Origin: Cytophagaceae bacterium
GTDB taxonomy: Bacteria > Bacteroidota > Bacteroidia > Cytophagales > Spirosomataceae
DNA: 57,607 bases
Assembly (NCBI GenBank): GCA_947464595.1
Contig: CANHXO010000002.1
Location: 1 to 57,607, forward strand
Direction: 5' to 3'
Below, one piece after another: positions 45,642-54,504 of this stretch (its first letter is position 1; the number at the start of each line of letters is the position of its first letter). Below the pieces are notes generated by a model. It saw only the letters and a list, made by a program, of their open reading frames with translations. It was not told the DNA's origin and ran no database searches. Position numbers and translations under genes: made by a program.

Positions 45642-46900
45642 TGAATAATAAACTCATTTTTCAGATTGCCATTTCGCTCTTATTGGCTCGGTGGAAACAA
45701 ACACTCGTTGCAGCCATAGGAGTTACTTTCAGTATCACCATGTTTGTCACTTTATTAAGTTTCATGACGGGTTTAAATGATTTATTGGATGGCCTAATAC
45801 TCAATAGAACAGCTCATGTACGGTTATTTAAAGAGCTAAGCATCTCTAAAAATCAACCCACTGATTTATATTATAAAAACTCAAAAGGACATAATTTCAT
45901 TCGCTCCGTAAAGCCTAAAAATGAGCGCTTAGATATAACAAACAGCGGTGCCATCATATCTACATTGCAAAAAGATGCACGTGTTTTAGGAGTAGCCCCT
46001 AAAATTACTGCTCAAGTCTTTTATAATGTAGGATCAATTGATTTGACAGGTGTCATCAATGGGATTGAACCATTAGAAGAAAATAGGCTATTCAAATTCA
46101 ATGACTATGTCACATCAGGGAATTTTCTAGATTTAAAAAATATACCCAACAGCGTTATCTTAGGAAAAGGATTAGCTGAAAAAATGATGGTTAGTATTGG
46201 GGATGTGGTCCAAGTAACCACCAGCAAAGGTGAACGCTTAAGTTTGAAAGTGGTAGGTTTCTTTCAATCAGGATTACAGGACATTGACAAAGTCCAAAGT
46301 TATGCTTCGATCAAAACGACTCAGAAATTATTGGGTGCATCGGCCAACTACATAACCGATATTCAAGTAAAATTAAAAGATATTTTGGGGGCTCCGGTAG
46401 CAGCAAAAGAATTTGAGTCTTTTTATGAAGTGGATGCCATTGACATTCAGACGGCTAACTCTCAATTTGAAACAGGAAGTTCAGTTCGAAGTTTGATTTC
46501 GTATGCGGTGGGTATTACCTTATTAATTGTAGCAGGTTTTGGCATTTATAACATCCTTAACATGATGATTTACGAGAAAATGGATTCAATTGCCATACTG
46601 AAGGCGGTTGGATTTTCTGGAGCCGATGTCAATAAAATATTTATTTCCATAGCCCTTAGCATCGGTATTTTTGGCGGAGCTATGGGTTTATTAGGAGGCT
46701 TAGGGCTTTCGAGTTTGATAGACCAAATCCCGTTTAATACAGATTCACTGCCAACAGTCAAAACCTATCCAATTAATTACAATCCAAATTTTTACATTAT
46801 TGGTGGGATATTTTCAATCATCACTACCTATTTTGCCGGATATTTTCCTGCAAGAAAAGCTAGCAGCATAGACCCAGTCATCATTATTCGTGGAAAATAA
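45641..46900 (+). CDS. MacB-like ABC transporter permease
   Basis: A 419-residue permease of the FtsX/MacB/LolC type: an N-terminal helix (about 20-45), a periplasmic domain (about 50-270) and three C-terminal helices (about 280-410), with YNILNMMIYEKMDSIAILKAVG as the typical cytoplasmic segment. It acts with the adjacent adaptor and ATPase in export or lipoprotein/mechanotransmission-type work. It overlaps both neighbours (1 and 11 bp), so the three are one transcript. Confidence 0.88.
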   Translation: MNNKLIFQIAISLLLARWKQTLVAAIGVTFSITMFVTLLSFMTGLNDLLDGLILNRTAHVRLFKELSISKNQPTDLYYKNSKGHNFIRSVKPKNERLDITNSGAIISTLQKDARVLGVAPKITAQVFYNVGSIDLTGVINGIEPLEENRLFKFNDYVTSGNFLDLKNIPNSVILGKGLAEKMMVSIGDVVQVTTSKGERLSLKVVGFFQSGLQDIDKVQSYASIKTTQKLLGASANYITDIQVKLKDILGAPVAAKEFESFYEVDAIDIQTANSQFETGSSVRSLISYAVGITLLIVAGFGIYNILNMMIYEKMDSIAILKAVGFSGADVNKIFISIALSIGIFGGAMGLLGGLGLSSLIDQIPFNTDSLPTVKTYPINYNPNFYIIGGIFSIITTYFAGYFPARKASSIDPVIIIRGK

Positions 46901-47582
46901 AAATCAAAAAAAAGTATTGGAGTCTTTAAATGTCACGAAGTATTTTCATGATCCTGTAACGATTAAAATACTCAACAACATCAACTTTTCCCTTTACGAA
47001 AGTGAGTTTGTATCAATTATTGGTAAATCTGGATGTGGCAAATCAACATTACTCTATATTTTATCCACGATGGATACTGATTATGAGGGAGATATTGCAA
47101 TCGATGGGGTTTCCATGAAAGGAAAATCAGAAAAAATTTTAGCCCAAGTACGCAATGAAAAAATCGGTTTTGTCTTTCAATTTCATTACTTATTAAACGA
47201 ATTTTCGGTGTTAAAAAACGTCATGTTACCCGGTTTGAAATTGGGGAAATATTCGGAAAAAGAAATCGAACACAAGGCTTACGAAAAATTAAAAATACTC
47301 GGTATCGAAAATGAGGCATTAAAAATGCCTAACCAATTATCTGGCGGTCAAAAACAACGCGTTGCTATAGCAAGGGCATTAATCAATGATCCACTACTAA
47401 TTATGGGCGATGAACCCACTGGAAATTTGGATAAGAAAAACTCTCAAATCGTTTTTGACATATTTCAAGAATTAGCCCAAGAATTTAAACAAACACTATT
47501 AATTGTTACTCACGACAATGAATTCGCTGCAAGAACCACTCGAATCATTGAAATGGAAGATGGTCAAATTATAAGAATGTAA
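46890..47582 (+). CDS. ABC transporter ATP-binding subunit
   Basis: A 230-residue ATPase of the MacB/LolD type. Walker A is GKSGCGKST (45-53), signature LSGGQKQRVAIARAL lies near 145, Walker B is LLIMGDEPT and the H-loop is VTHD. It starts with GTG inside the permease gene. It powers the adaptor/permease pair. Substrate unknown; no resistance role is implied. Confidence 0.92.
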   Translation: MENKNQKKVLESLNVTKYFHDPVTIKILNNINFSLYESEFVSIIGKSGCGKSTLLYILSTMDTDYEGDIAIDGVSMKGKSEKILAQVRNEKIGFVFQFHYLLNEFSVLKNVMLPGLKLGKYSEKEIEHKAYEKLKILGIENEALKMPNQLSGGQKQRVAIARALINDPLLIMGDEPTGNLDKKNSQIVFDIFQELAQEFKQTLLIVTHDNEFAARTTRIIEMEDGQIIRM

Positions 47583-47583
47583 A

Positions 47584-48105
47584 TTATTCCTTTACGATGC
47601 TCGCTACAAAAGGTTTTCCTTTGTAAACGATATGTAAAATATATTTTCCCATACGTACGTTTTCAAAATCGGTTAAATTGATTTCATCAATCTTTTCAGG
47701 ATACATTTTTTCCCAAACAGATTGGCCTGAAATGGTATAAATGGCGATAAAAGTGGGTGATTTACTCGTATTCGAAAACTGAATTTTTATTTTATCCGAA
47801 AACGGATTGGGAAAAACGGTGTAATTCATGGGGTTTTCTTCGGCCACCTGAATTTTTAACCCAGACTTTTGTATCGTTCTAGCAAGCAAATTAGGCTGCT
47901 TAAAGCCTTGCCGCATCGTAATTCCAGATTTAATTGAGGTTCCTACCACGACACTGGATTGTCCAATCACATGGGAATAATACTTACCCTGGATAACCGT
48001 CGTCGCACCTGCGGAAGAGGTTGTTGAACCCTGAATTGTTTGCGCTAAAATTAACGTAGGACTTAAGAGTAAAATGATCAAACAGGTATTTTTCACGTAT
48101 TTCAT
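47584..48105 (-). CDS. T9SS sorting-domain protein, small
   Basis: A 173-residue exported protein with a signal peptide (CLIILLLSPTLILAQ). The last ~85 residues form a type IX secretion sorting domain of the type A kind: NYTVFPNPFSDKIKIQF, IYTISGQSVWEKM, LHIVYKGKPFVASIVKE. Between signal and sorting domain there are only ~60 residues (GSTTSSAGATTVIQGKYYS...), with no recognisable effector. It may be a surface-anchored short adhesin or a self-contained cargo of unknown role. It is convergent with the ABC ATPase, with one base between stops. Confidence 0.75.
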   Translation of the reverse strand: MKYVKNTCLIILLLSPTLILAQTIQGSTTSSAGATTVIQGKYYSHVIGQSSVVVGTSIKSGITMRQGFKQPNLLARTIQKSGLKIQVAEENPMNYTVFPNPFSDKIKIQFSNTSKSPTFIAIYTISGQSVWEKMYPEKIDEINLTDFENVRMGKYILHIVYKGKPFVASIVKE

Positions 48106-48163
48106 GGCTAGTAATTTAGAACATTTCGAAGGTAGTTATAATATAGAATGTTTAATAGGTAAA

Positions 48164-48982
48164 CTAGCTAAAAAAAATCCTTAGCCTATCTTTAAATTTC
48201 ATGAGCGAAATCGTCACAAGATCCATGGTGCTAATTAAAAATAATTTTTCTAGGTAGATTGATTTTAAAAATTCACGAATTTTATATTTATTTTTCACAT
48301 ATCTAAGTTCATTGCGTACCAAGTCATCATGAATCAATGTATGAGTAACCTGATGAGCACCTACTCGATTAACGATACATATATGGCTAAAAACGATAGG
48401 CGCACCAAATTTCAATTCAAGTCTTTTATAAAACTCGCAATCCATCAGCCAAATCAAATTATTATCGAAAAAAATAGACCCTTCATTTTTAAACGCAATA
48501 TTTGAAGGAGCTCCGATTGTATTCTCTCCTAAATGAATATCGGGGTGAAAACTCGGAAAATGAGAATCAAACAAATTCACTCCGTCATTGGTATGTTGGC
48601 ATGCGCCTATAAGCCATGCACCTTCAGAATGACTAATTTCATCATGAATAATCTCCAGCGCTTTTGTTCCCAATAAATAATCATCCTGAAATAAAACCTT
48701 AATCCAAAGTCCGGTGGCATTTTTAATTGCATGGTTGATATTGGCCGATGAACTTCCCCGATTTAAGTTATTTTTAATATACTTTAACTTGAATGAATTT
48801 ACATATTCCAAACACAATTCCTTGATCAATTCGTCTTTTGAATGATCTGAAACGACTACTTCAAAATCAGTAAATGATTGACTAGCAAAATTTTCAAACG
48901 TAGTTCTTAAATAAAATGCGCCTAAACCCTTCATCTCGTAAGTAGGAATACAAATACTAAAAAAGGGAGTCTTGGTATCCAT
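48164..48982 (-). CDS. GT2-family glycosyltransferase
   Basis: A 272-residue GT-A glycosyltransferase (MDTKTPFFSICIPTYEM at the start; VLFQDDYLLG holds the metal-binding DxD-like pair near 105). It likely adds a sugar to a surface polysaccharide or glycolipid. The start at 48982 gives a TAATG overlap with the upstream gene stop; an upstream frame to 48994 is possible but less likely. Acceptor unknown. Confidence 0.82.
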   Translation of the reverse strand: MDTKTPFFSICIPTYEMKGLGAFYLRTTFENFASQSFTDFEVVVSDHSKDELIKELCLEYVNSFKLKYIKNNLNRGSSSANINHAIKNATGLWIKVLFQDDYLLGTKALEIIHDEISHSEGAWLIGACQHTNDGVNLFDSHFPSFHPDIHLGENTIGAPSNIAFKNEGSIFFDNNLIWLMDCEFYKRLELKFGAPIVFSHICIVNRVGAHQVTHTLIHDDLVRNELRYVKNKYKIREFLKSIYLEKLFLISTMDLVTISLMKFKDRLRIFFS

Positions 48983-49704
48983 TAGTGCAACCAAAGCATT
49001 TTATAGGGTTTTTTAGATCTAATTTCTTTAACTAAACGGTTCACTTTTTCCATATGAACTTTATGATCATTTATCGGATTTGATTCGTTATAAACGTAAT
49101 TAATTTCTTTTAAAAAACGATAATGGAAGATGCCGGCCATTTCATACATGGGAAACATAAAAGCCAAATCACCAGCCACATCATAATACTGCCCCTTAGA
49201 ATCCTTTAAATCTGACACTAAAATTTTACGCCACAAAAAAGCACGCCACGTCCGAATATGGGTTAAAGTAAAGTTCTGCTTTCTAATTGATTTCCAAATG
49301 CTTGGTTTTTGAGCAAAACCCGATCGACCATCTTGATATTCAAAACTACCGTTGGCCAACCAAGTGAACCTATTCTGATAGACATTAGCAATGCGTTGGA
49401 GAACCTCATGATCAGAAAACCAATCATCACCGTCTAATTCTACGCAAACTTCATGATCTGCAATATTGGCATTATTTCGAATGACTTGGTCATAATTTCC
49501 AGGTTGGTACATTTTAATTTTATTCTCAATAATGATAAACCTAGGATCATTTTTAATAACTGAACGAGCCATTTCCACTGTTTTGTCAGTAGACAAATCA
49601 TCGGTTATATAACAAACAAAATCTTTGAAAGACTGATCCAACAACGATTGAATACACTTTTCAATAAAATGCTCACAATTATATGTAGTTGTTAGAATAA
49701 CCAT
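48982..49704 (-). CDS. GT2-family glycosyltransferase
   Basis: A 240-residue GT-A glycosyltransferase (MVILTTTYNCEHFIEKCIQS, TDDLSTD and the metal-binding LDGDDWF with Asp91, Asp93, Asp94). First gene of a two-gene glycosyltransferase unit; the TAATG junction with the downstream gene suggests translational coupling. No wzx/wzy genes are in view, so it is a small locus rather than a full polysaccharide cluster. Confidence 0.85.
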   Translation of the reverse strand: MVILTTTYNCEHFIEKCIQSLLDQSFKDFVCYITDDLSTDKTVEMARSVIKNDPRFIIIENKIKMYQPGNYDQVIRNNANIADHEVCVELDGDDWFSDHEVLQRIANVYQNRFTWLANGSFEYQDGRSGFAQKPSIWKSIRKQNFTLTHIRTWRAFLWRKILVSDLKDSKGQYYDVAGDLAFMFPMYEMAGIFHYRFLKEINYVYNESNPINDHKVHMEKVNRLVKEIRSKKPYKMLWLH

Positions 49705-49842
49705 ACATGGGAAAAAAGTTAATTCAGTTTAAAATTAATGAATAATAGCCATTTATTATAAATTACCTAAATAAGCAAAGTGAAATAATTATTTCTTTGA
49801 TTAATTTTTTACCTAAATTTAGCCTATAAAACCTCATTTAAA

Positions 49843-51837
49843 ATGAAAAATAGATACCTCTGGTTGTTACTTTTTGCGATCAACTTTCAGGCACTAAGTC
49901 AAACCTTGCACTATCAATATTCCGAAATTCCTTTAGGCCAAATAACACCCACAAATTGGCTTAAACAACAAAGTGACATCTTGAAAAATGGATCTACAGG
50001 ACATTTAGATGAGTTTCACAAAAAAATTCAAGTAGATAACGGTTGGCTTGGCGGCAAAGGGGATGATTGGGAAGAAACTCCCTATTGGCTCGATGGAGCA
50101 TTGCCTTTAGCCTATATCACTAAGGATCCCACTCTCATTCAAAAAGTCAATAAATATGTCCAATGGACTTTAAATACACAAAGACCTTCGGGGTTTTTCG
50201 GGCCCTATTCAAAATATGAAAAGGAAACCGGCAAGCCTGTTGAGCTAGGTTCTCAAGGTGCCGACTGGTGGCCGAGAATGGTCATGTTGAAAGTACTCCA
50301 GCAATATTACCAAGCGACTAATGACCCAAGAGTGATTCCATTCATGCAAAAATATTTTGCTTTCCAACTGAAAAACTTAAAAGAAAATCCATTAGAAAAA
50401 TGGACAGAATGGGCTAAAGCCAGAGGAGGAGATAATTTAATGATCGTTTATTGGCTATATAATATAACCAAAGACCCTAACTTACTGACCTTAGGTGATT
50501 TGATTTACAGTCAATCTTTCCAATGGACCGACATGCTCGGAAAAAGGGACTGGGCGATTGCTGCCGCCTATAACCAAACAGGTGAAAAGTGGATGGAAAG
50601 GCATGCCGTCAATGTAGGAATGGGATTAAAAATGCCAGCCATTCAATATCAAGCAAAAAATGATCCTTATTTTTTAAACTCCTTAAGAACAGGTTTTAAG
50701 GATTTAATGACTTTGCATGGTTTGCCCCATGGCATGTTTTCGGGAGATGAGGATATTCACGGAAATGACCCGGTTCAAGGAACTGAATTATGCGCTACGG
50801 TAGAAGCCATGTACTCATTGGAACAAATCATCAGCATTACAGGTGAAACACATTACATGGATGCCTTAGAAAGAATGACTTTTAATGCACTTCCAGCTCA
50901 AACAACAGAAGATTTTTTTCACCGACAGTATTTTGGTATTGCCAACCAAGTTGAAGTAAAAAAAGGAGTATTTAATTTCTCCCTCCCTTTTTCTAGAAAG
51001 ATGAATAATGTATATGGACCCTTCGCTGGGTATACTTGTTGCACGGCCAACATGCACCAAGGTTGGCCCAAATACATTTCACACCTCTGGTATGCAACCA
51101 AAGATGGGGGTGTAGCAGCATTAGTTTATGGTCCCAATAAACTTGAAACTAAATTACCAGATGGAACTAATTTGGTTATTGAAGAACAAACACAATATCC
51201 ATTTGAGGATCAAATAAAGTTCATCGTCCTACCAGCTAAATCCTCAGATTTCCCTATAGAATTTAGAATTCCAATATGGTGTAAAGAGGCGATTATTCAT
51301 GTGAATGGGAAAGAAATTAAAAGAGAAAAAGGAGGCCAAATCGTTCGAATCAAAAGAACATGGAACAAAAACGATCAAGTTGACCTATTTTTTCCTAACG
51401 AAATTACAACCAAAAATTGGGCCAAAAACTCCAGATCCATCGAAAAAGGAGCGCTCATTTATGCCCTGAAAATCAAAGAAGAAGTGACAAAACAAGTACA
51501 TCCACAGGAAGGTGAGTATTTAGAAATCATGCCTAAAAGTGATTGGAACTTTGGAATTTTAAAAACAACCATTACAAATCCTATCCCCAATACCAGTTTT
51601 CATACCGTTCCCTTTCCTAAGGATTTTAAATGGAATGCAATGAGTAGCCCCTTTGAAATTACGACCTTAGGTAAAAAAATTCCAGATTGGAAAACGCAAG
51701 ATGGTGTGGCACACCAACCGATTACCACGCGAACTGGGGTCTATGAAGGAACCGTCAACAAAGAATCTGAAACCATACATTTAATTCCCTTTGGCTTTAC
51801 TCGACTGCGGGTCGTCGCATTCCCCGTTGTAAATTAA
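49843..51837 (+). CDS. GH127 beta-L-arabinofuranosidase (DUF1680), exported
   Basis: A 664-residue exported glycosidase (signal peptide ending near ALSQ). The (alpha/alpha)6 barrel is followed by beta sandwiches. The zinc/nucleophile set of GH127 is visible: Glu315 and Cys317 in GTELCATVEAMY and the Cys399-Cys400 pair in GYTCCTANMHQGWPKY, in which the second-to-last cysteine is the nucleophile in the characterised Bifidobacterium enzyme. Glu303 (GDEDIHG) is the possible acid/base. Likely removes beta-L-arabinofuranose from plant glycoproteins or pectin. Monocistronic. Confidence 0.88.
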   Translation: MKNRYLWLLLFAINFQALSQTLHYQYSEIPLGQITPTNWLKQQSDILKNGSTGHLDEFHKKIQVDNGWLGGKGDDWEETPYWLDGALPLAYITKDPTLIQKVNKYVQWTLNTQRPSGFFGPYSKYEKETGKPVELGSQGADWWPRMVMLKVLQQYYQATNDPRVIPFMQKYFAFQLKNLKENPLEKWTEWAKARGGDNLMIVYWLYNITKDPNLLTLGDLIYSQSFQWTDMLGKRDWAIAAAYNQTGEKWMERHAVNVGMGLKMPAIQYQAKNDPYFLNSLRTGFKDLMTLHGLPHGMFSGDEDIHGNDPVQGTELCATVEAMYSLEQIISITGETHYMDALERMTFNALPAQTTEDFFHRQYFGIANQVEVKKGVFNFSLPFSRKMNNVYGPFAGYTCCTANMHQGWPKYISHLWYATKDGGVAALVYGPNKLETKLPDGTNLVIEEQTQYPFEDQIKFIVLPAKSSDFPIEFRIPIWCKEAIIHVNGKEIKREKGGQIVRIKRTWNKNDQVDLFFPNEITTKNWAKNSRSIEKGALIYALKIKEEVTKQVHPQEGEYLEIMPKSDWNFGILKTTITNPIPNTSFHTVPFPKDFKWNAMSSPFEITTLGKKIPDWKTQDGVAHQPITTRTGVYEGTVNKESETIHLIPFGFTRLRVVAFPVVN

Positions 51838-51863
51838 ATACAAAAATAGCTAGGGCAAAAAAA

Positions 51864-51888
51864 GAGAGGCACTACTTAGGTGCCTCTC
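51864..51888 (-). terminator. Intrinsic terminator of the molybdenum-hydroxylase operon
   Basis: GAGAGGCAC and GTGCCTCTC form a 9-bp stem around TACTTAG. An A7 run (51857-51863) gives U7 after the hairpin on the - strand. It also lies after the GH127 gene and could act for both. Confidence 0.88.
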
Positions 51889-51910
51889 ATAATTTAAAAT
51901 CCTTTAAAAA

Positions 51911-54007
51911 CTAAACCTCAAAGGGTTGCTTATAAAGTCGCTTCTTCGTAGCCGCATAAAGCGCATTGGCTACAGATCCACCGGTTGGCGGCAAAGCTGG
52001 CTCTCCTAAGCCTGTCGGCTCAATTCCATTGTCAACAAAATAGGCATTAATCGTCGGGATTTCATTTCCTTTAATTAATCGATATCCATTGAAATTGGTT
52101 GGCGAAGCAACACCCTCATTGAACCTTAATTTGGCAAACATGGCATGACCCATTCCATCGATAATAGCTCCTTTAATTTGGTTTTCAGCACCACTTAAAT
52201 TAACTACCTCCCCGCAATCAGTCACCGCTGTTACATGCGTAATTTTGGCTTTTCCATCTACTATTTGTGCATCAGCTACTTGAGCTACATAGGATAAATG
52301 AGAGAAATAAACACTAAATCCTTGATGTACACCTGGTTTTTTCTTCCAATTTGATTTTTCCGCGGCTTGCTTAATCACCTCGATAAAACGATCGGGTTCA
52401 TACGTTATTTTACCGACTGGATTTGATTTAGCACGGGCCAACCAATCTAAGCGCATTTGTACAGGATCTTTTCCTCCTGCTTCTGCCACCTCATCTAAAA
52501 ATGCCTGTTCTGCATATCCTAGGAAGTTGGTAATAGGAGCACGCCATGGGCCCGTGGAAACGGCAGAAACTTGGTTTACAGATTCCACCAACACATTTTC
52601 AATAGCCCCCACAGGGAAATTGTCTTGTCTAGTCGCGTTACCTGCATTAATTCCCACTCCACGTAAATAGAAAGCAATCATATTGCCTGAAGCATCTAAA
52701 CCTGCTTTAAAGTGATACCTAGCTGCAGGTCGATAAATTCCACCTCCCATATCATCTTCACGTGTCCACATCACTTTCACTGGTTTTTTGATAATGCTCG
52801 ATAATTCAGCGGCATCCAAGGCAAAATCGTTGTTTAATCGACGACCAAATCCTCCACCCATTTTGGAAAGTTCCACTTCAACTTTTTTCTCATCAATCTT
52901 CAATAAAGAGGCGACCGCTTTTTGCGCCGATTGTGGAACTTGTGTAGGACCTGCAAGCAAAACCGTTCCGTCAGCACGAACATCTGCAAAGAAGTTCATA
53001 GGCTCCATCGGGCTATGCGAAATAAAAGGACATTCATACGTAGCTTCCACTACTTTAGCGGAACGAGCTAGTGCGGCGGCAAAATCTCCATCTTTGCGTT
53101 GAACCGTCGCCTTATCGGTCTTCATTCCTTCATCAAACCATTTCTGATGAGTCGAGTCACTTTCAAGGTCCCCTGGATTGTATTTACATGAAACAGTACC
53201 CCTAGCCTTCATTACTTCCCATGTGCTCTTTCCTACTATGGCTACTTTATTCTTAAATGAAACCACGTCTATAATTCCTGGCATTTTAAGTGCATCAGCC
53301 GCATCAAAAGATTTCAATGTAGCTCCAAAAGGAGGACGAATGATTTGAGCAATCAGCATACCTGGCTTATCAATATCCAACCCAAAAACAGGCTTTCCTA
53401 AAACGACATTTTTATTATCAACACCCTTAGTACGTTTCCCTATAATCTGATAATCCTTTCTATTTTTATACGTAACCTCAGTGGGTACTGGCAATTTAGA
53501 AGCAATTTCTGCCAAAGAACCATAACTTGCTTTCTGTCCATTAGGTCCCAACACAAAACCTTTTGACGTTTTCAAGGTACTGGCATCTAATTTCCAAGTT
53601 TGAGCGGCAGCTTGAATAAACATCTTTCTAGCTGTAGCGCCCGCCTTGCGCAAACGCTCCCAAGAATGCTTTAACGCACCGGAACCTCCCGTTAATTGGC
53701 GCTCAAAATTTTGCGTATCTAAATTAGCCTGACGTACTTCAACATCCTTCCAATCCACATCTAATTCCTCCGCCACAACCACAGGAAAGGCGGTCTTAAT
53801 TCCTTGGCCTATTTCTGGATTGGGTGAATATAAAATTACCTTACCACTCGGATCAATGGCTAAAAATGCATTAAAACGTCCTGAATCCATGGTCGTCTGA
53901 ACCATTGAAACATCTTTGCCATTCGCTTGAAACCAATCAAAACCTAGGCAAAAGGCCCCACTATATAAAGCCGTTTTCTGTATAAAAGATCTTCTTGTGC
54001 TTTTCAT
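51911..54007 (-). CDS. Molybdopterin-binding xanthine dehydrogenase-family large subunit
   Basis: A 698-residue molybdenum-hydroxylase catalytic subunit, like isoquinoline 1-oxidoreductase beta. Tat signal STRRSFIQKTALYSG targets it to the periplasm. Mo-cofactor blocks are GQGIKTAFPVVVAEELDVDW, GGSGALKHSWERLRKAG, KMGGGFGRRLNNDFALDAAELS, and the active-site glutamate in TGLGEPALPPTGG near 670. It hydroxylates or oxidises an aldehyde or heterocycle with water-derived oxygen. It pairs with the ferredoxin-like subunit just upstream, with 2 bp between. No c-type cytochrome gene is visible as electron acceptor. Confidence 0.88.
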   Translation of the reverse strand: MKSTRRSFIQKTALYSGAFCLGFDWFQANGKDVSMVQTTMDSGRFNAFLAIDPSGKVILYSPNPEIGQGIKTAFPVVVAEELDVDWKDVEVRQANLDTQNFERQLTGGSGALKHSWERLRKAGATARKMFIQAAAQTWKLDASTLKTSKGFVLGPNGQKASYGSLAEIASKLPVPTEVTYKNRKDYQIIGKRTKGVDNKNVVLGKPVFGLDIDKPGMLIAQIIRPPFGATLKSFDAADALKMPGIIDVVSFKNKVAIVGKSTWEVMKARGTVSCKYNPGDLESDSTHQKWFDEGMKTDKATVQRKDGDFAAALARSAKVVEATYECPFISHSPMEPMNFFADVRADGTVLLAGPTQVPQSAQKAVASLLKIDEKKVEVELSKMGGGFGRRLNNDFALDAAELSSIIKKPVKVMWTREDDMGGGIYRPAARYHFKAGLDASGNMIAFYLRGVGINAGNATRQDNFPVGAIENVLVESVNQVSAVSTGPWRAPITNFLGYAEQAFLDEVAEAGGKDPVQMRLDWLARAKSNPVGKITYEPDRFIEVIKQAAEKSNWKKKPGVHQGFSVYFSHLSYVAQVADAQIVDGKAKITHVTAVTDCGEVVNLSGAENQIKGAIIDGMGHAMFAKLRFNEGVASPTNFNGYRLIKGNEIPTINAYFVDNGIEPTGLGEPALPPTGGSVANALYAATKKRLYKQPFEV

Positions 54008-54009
54008 GA

Positions 54010-54504
54010 TTAGGCTGATTTTTTAACCGTTGATTTAGTCTTTTTCTTTGATGCTATTTCAGAAGCTAATTTAACAGCCTCTTGAATACGGTGATAGGTA
54101 CCGCAACGGCATATATTTCCAGACATTCCATCGACAATTTCTGTCTTGGAAGGATTGGGCTTCTTTTTCAATAAAGAGGCAGCCGTCATGATTTGTCCCG
54201 CTTGACAATACCCACATTGAGGTACGTCCAACTCATCCCAAGCAACTTGTACCGGATGATCTCCATGATCACTTAAACCCTCAATCGTCGTGATATCAGC
54301 ATTTGCAACCGCTGAAATAGGCAATACACATGAACGAGTAGCTTCTCCATTTACCCATACGGTGCAAGCGCCACATTGTGCAATACCACAGCCATATTTG
54401 GTCCCCTTTAGAGACATATGATCCCGCAATGCCCACAAAAGGGGTGTATTCGGGTCGATGTCCAAAGACATCTTTTTCTTGTTTACTGTTAGTTGAATAC
54501 TCAT
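54010..54504 (-). CDS. (2Fe-2S) subunit of molybdenum hydroxylase
   Basis: A 164-residue small subunit carrying two 2Fe-2S clusters. The plant-ferredoxin-type cluster uses C39GIAQCGAC47 and C59; the second, helical cluster uses Cys97, Cys100, Cys132 and Cys134 (PQCGYCQ, NICRCGTY). It passes electrons from the Mo site of the 51911 product. It has no signal peptide, so it may cross the membrane bound to the Tat-signal partner. Its start overlaps the stop of the upstream gene by 4 bp (ATGA). Confidence 0.92.
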   Translation of the reverse strand: MSIQLTVNKKKMSLDIDPNTPLLWALRDHMSLKGTKYGCGIAQCGACTVWVNGEATRSCVLPISAVANADITTIEGLSDHGDHPVQVAWDELDVPQCGYCQAGQIMTAASLLKKKPNPSKTEIVDGMSGNICRCGTYHRIQEAVKLASEIASKKKTKSTVKKSA

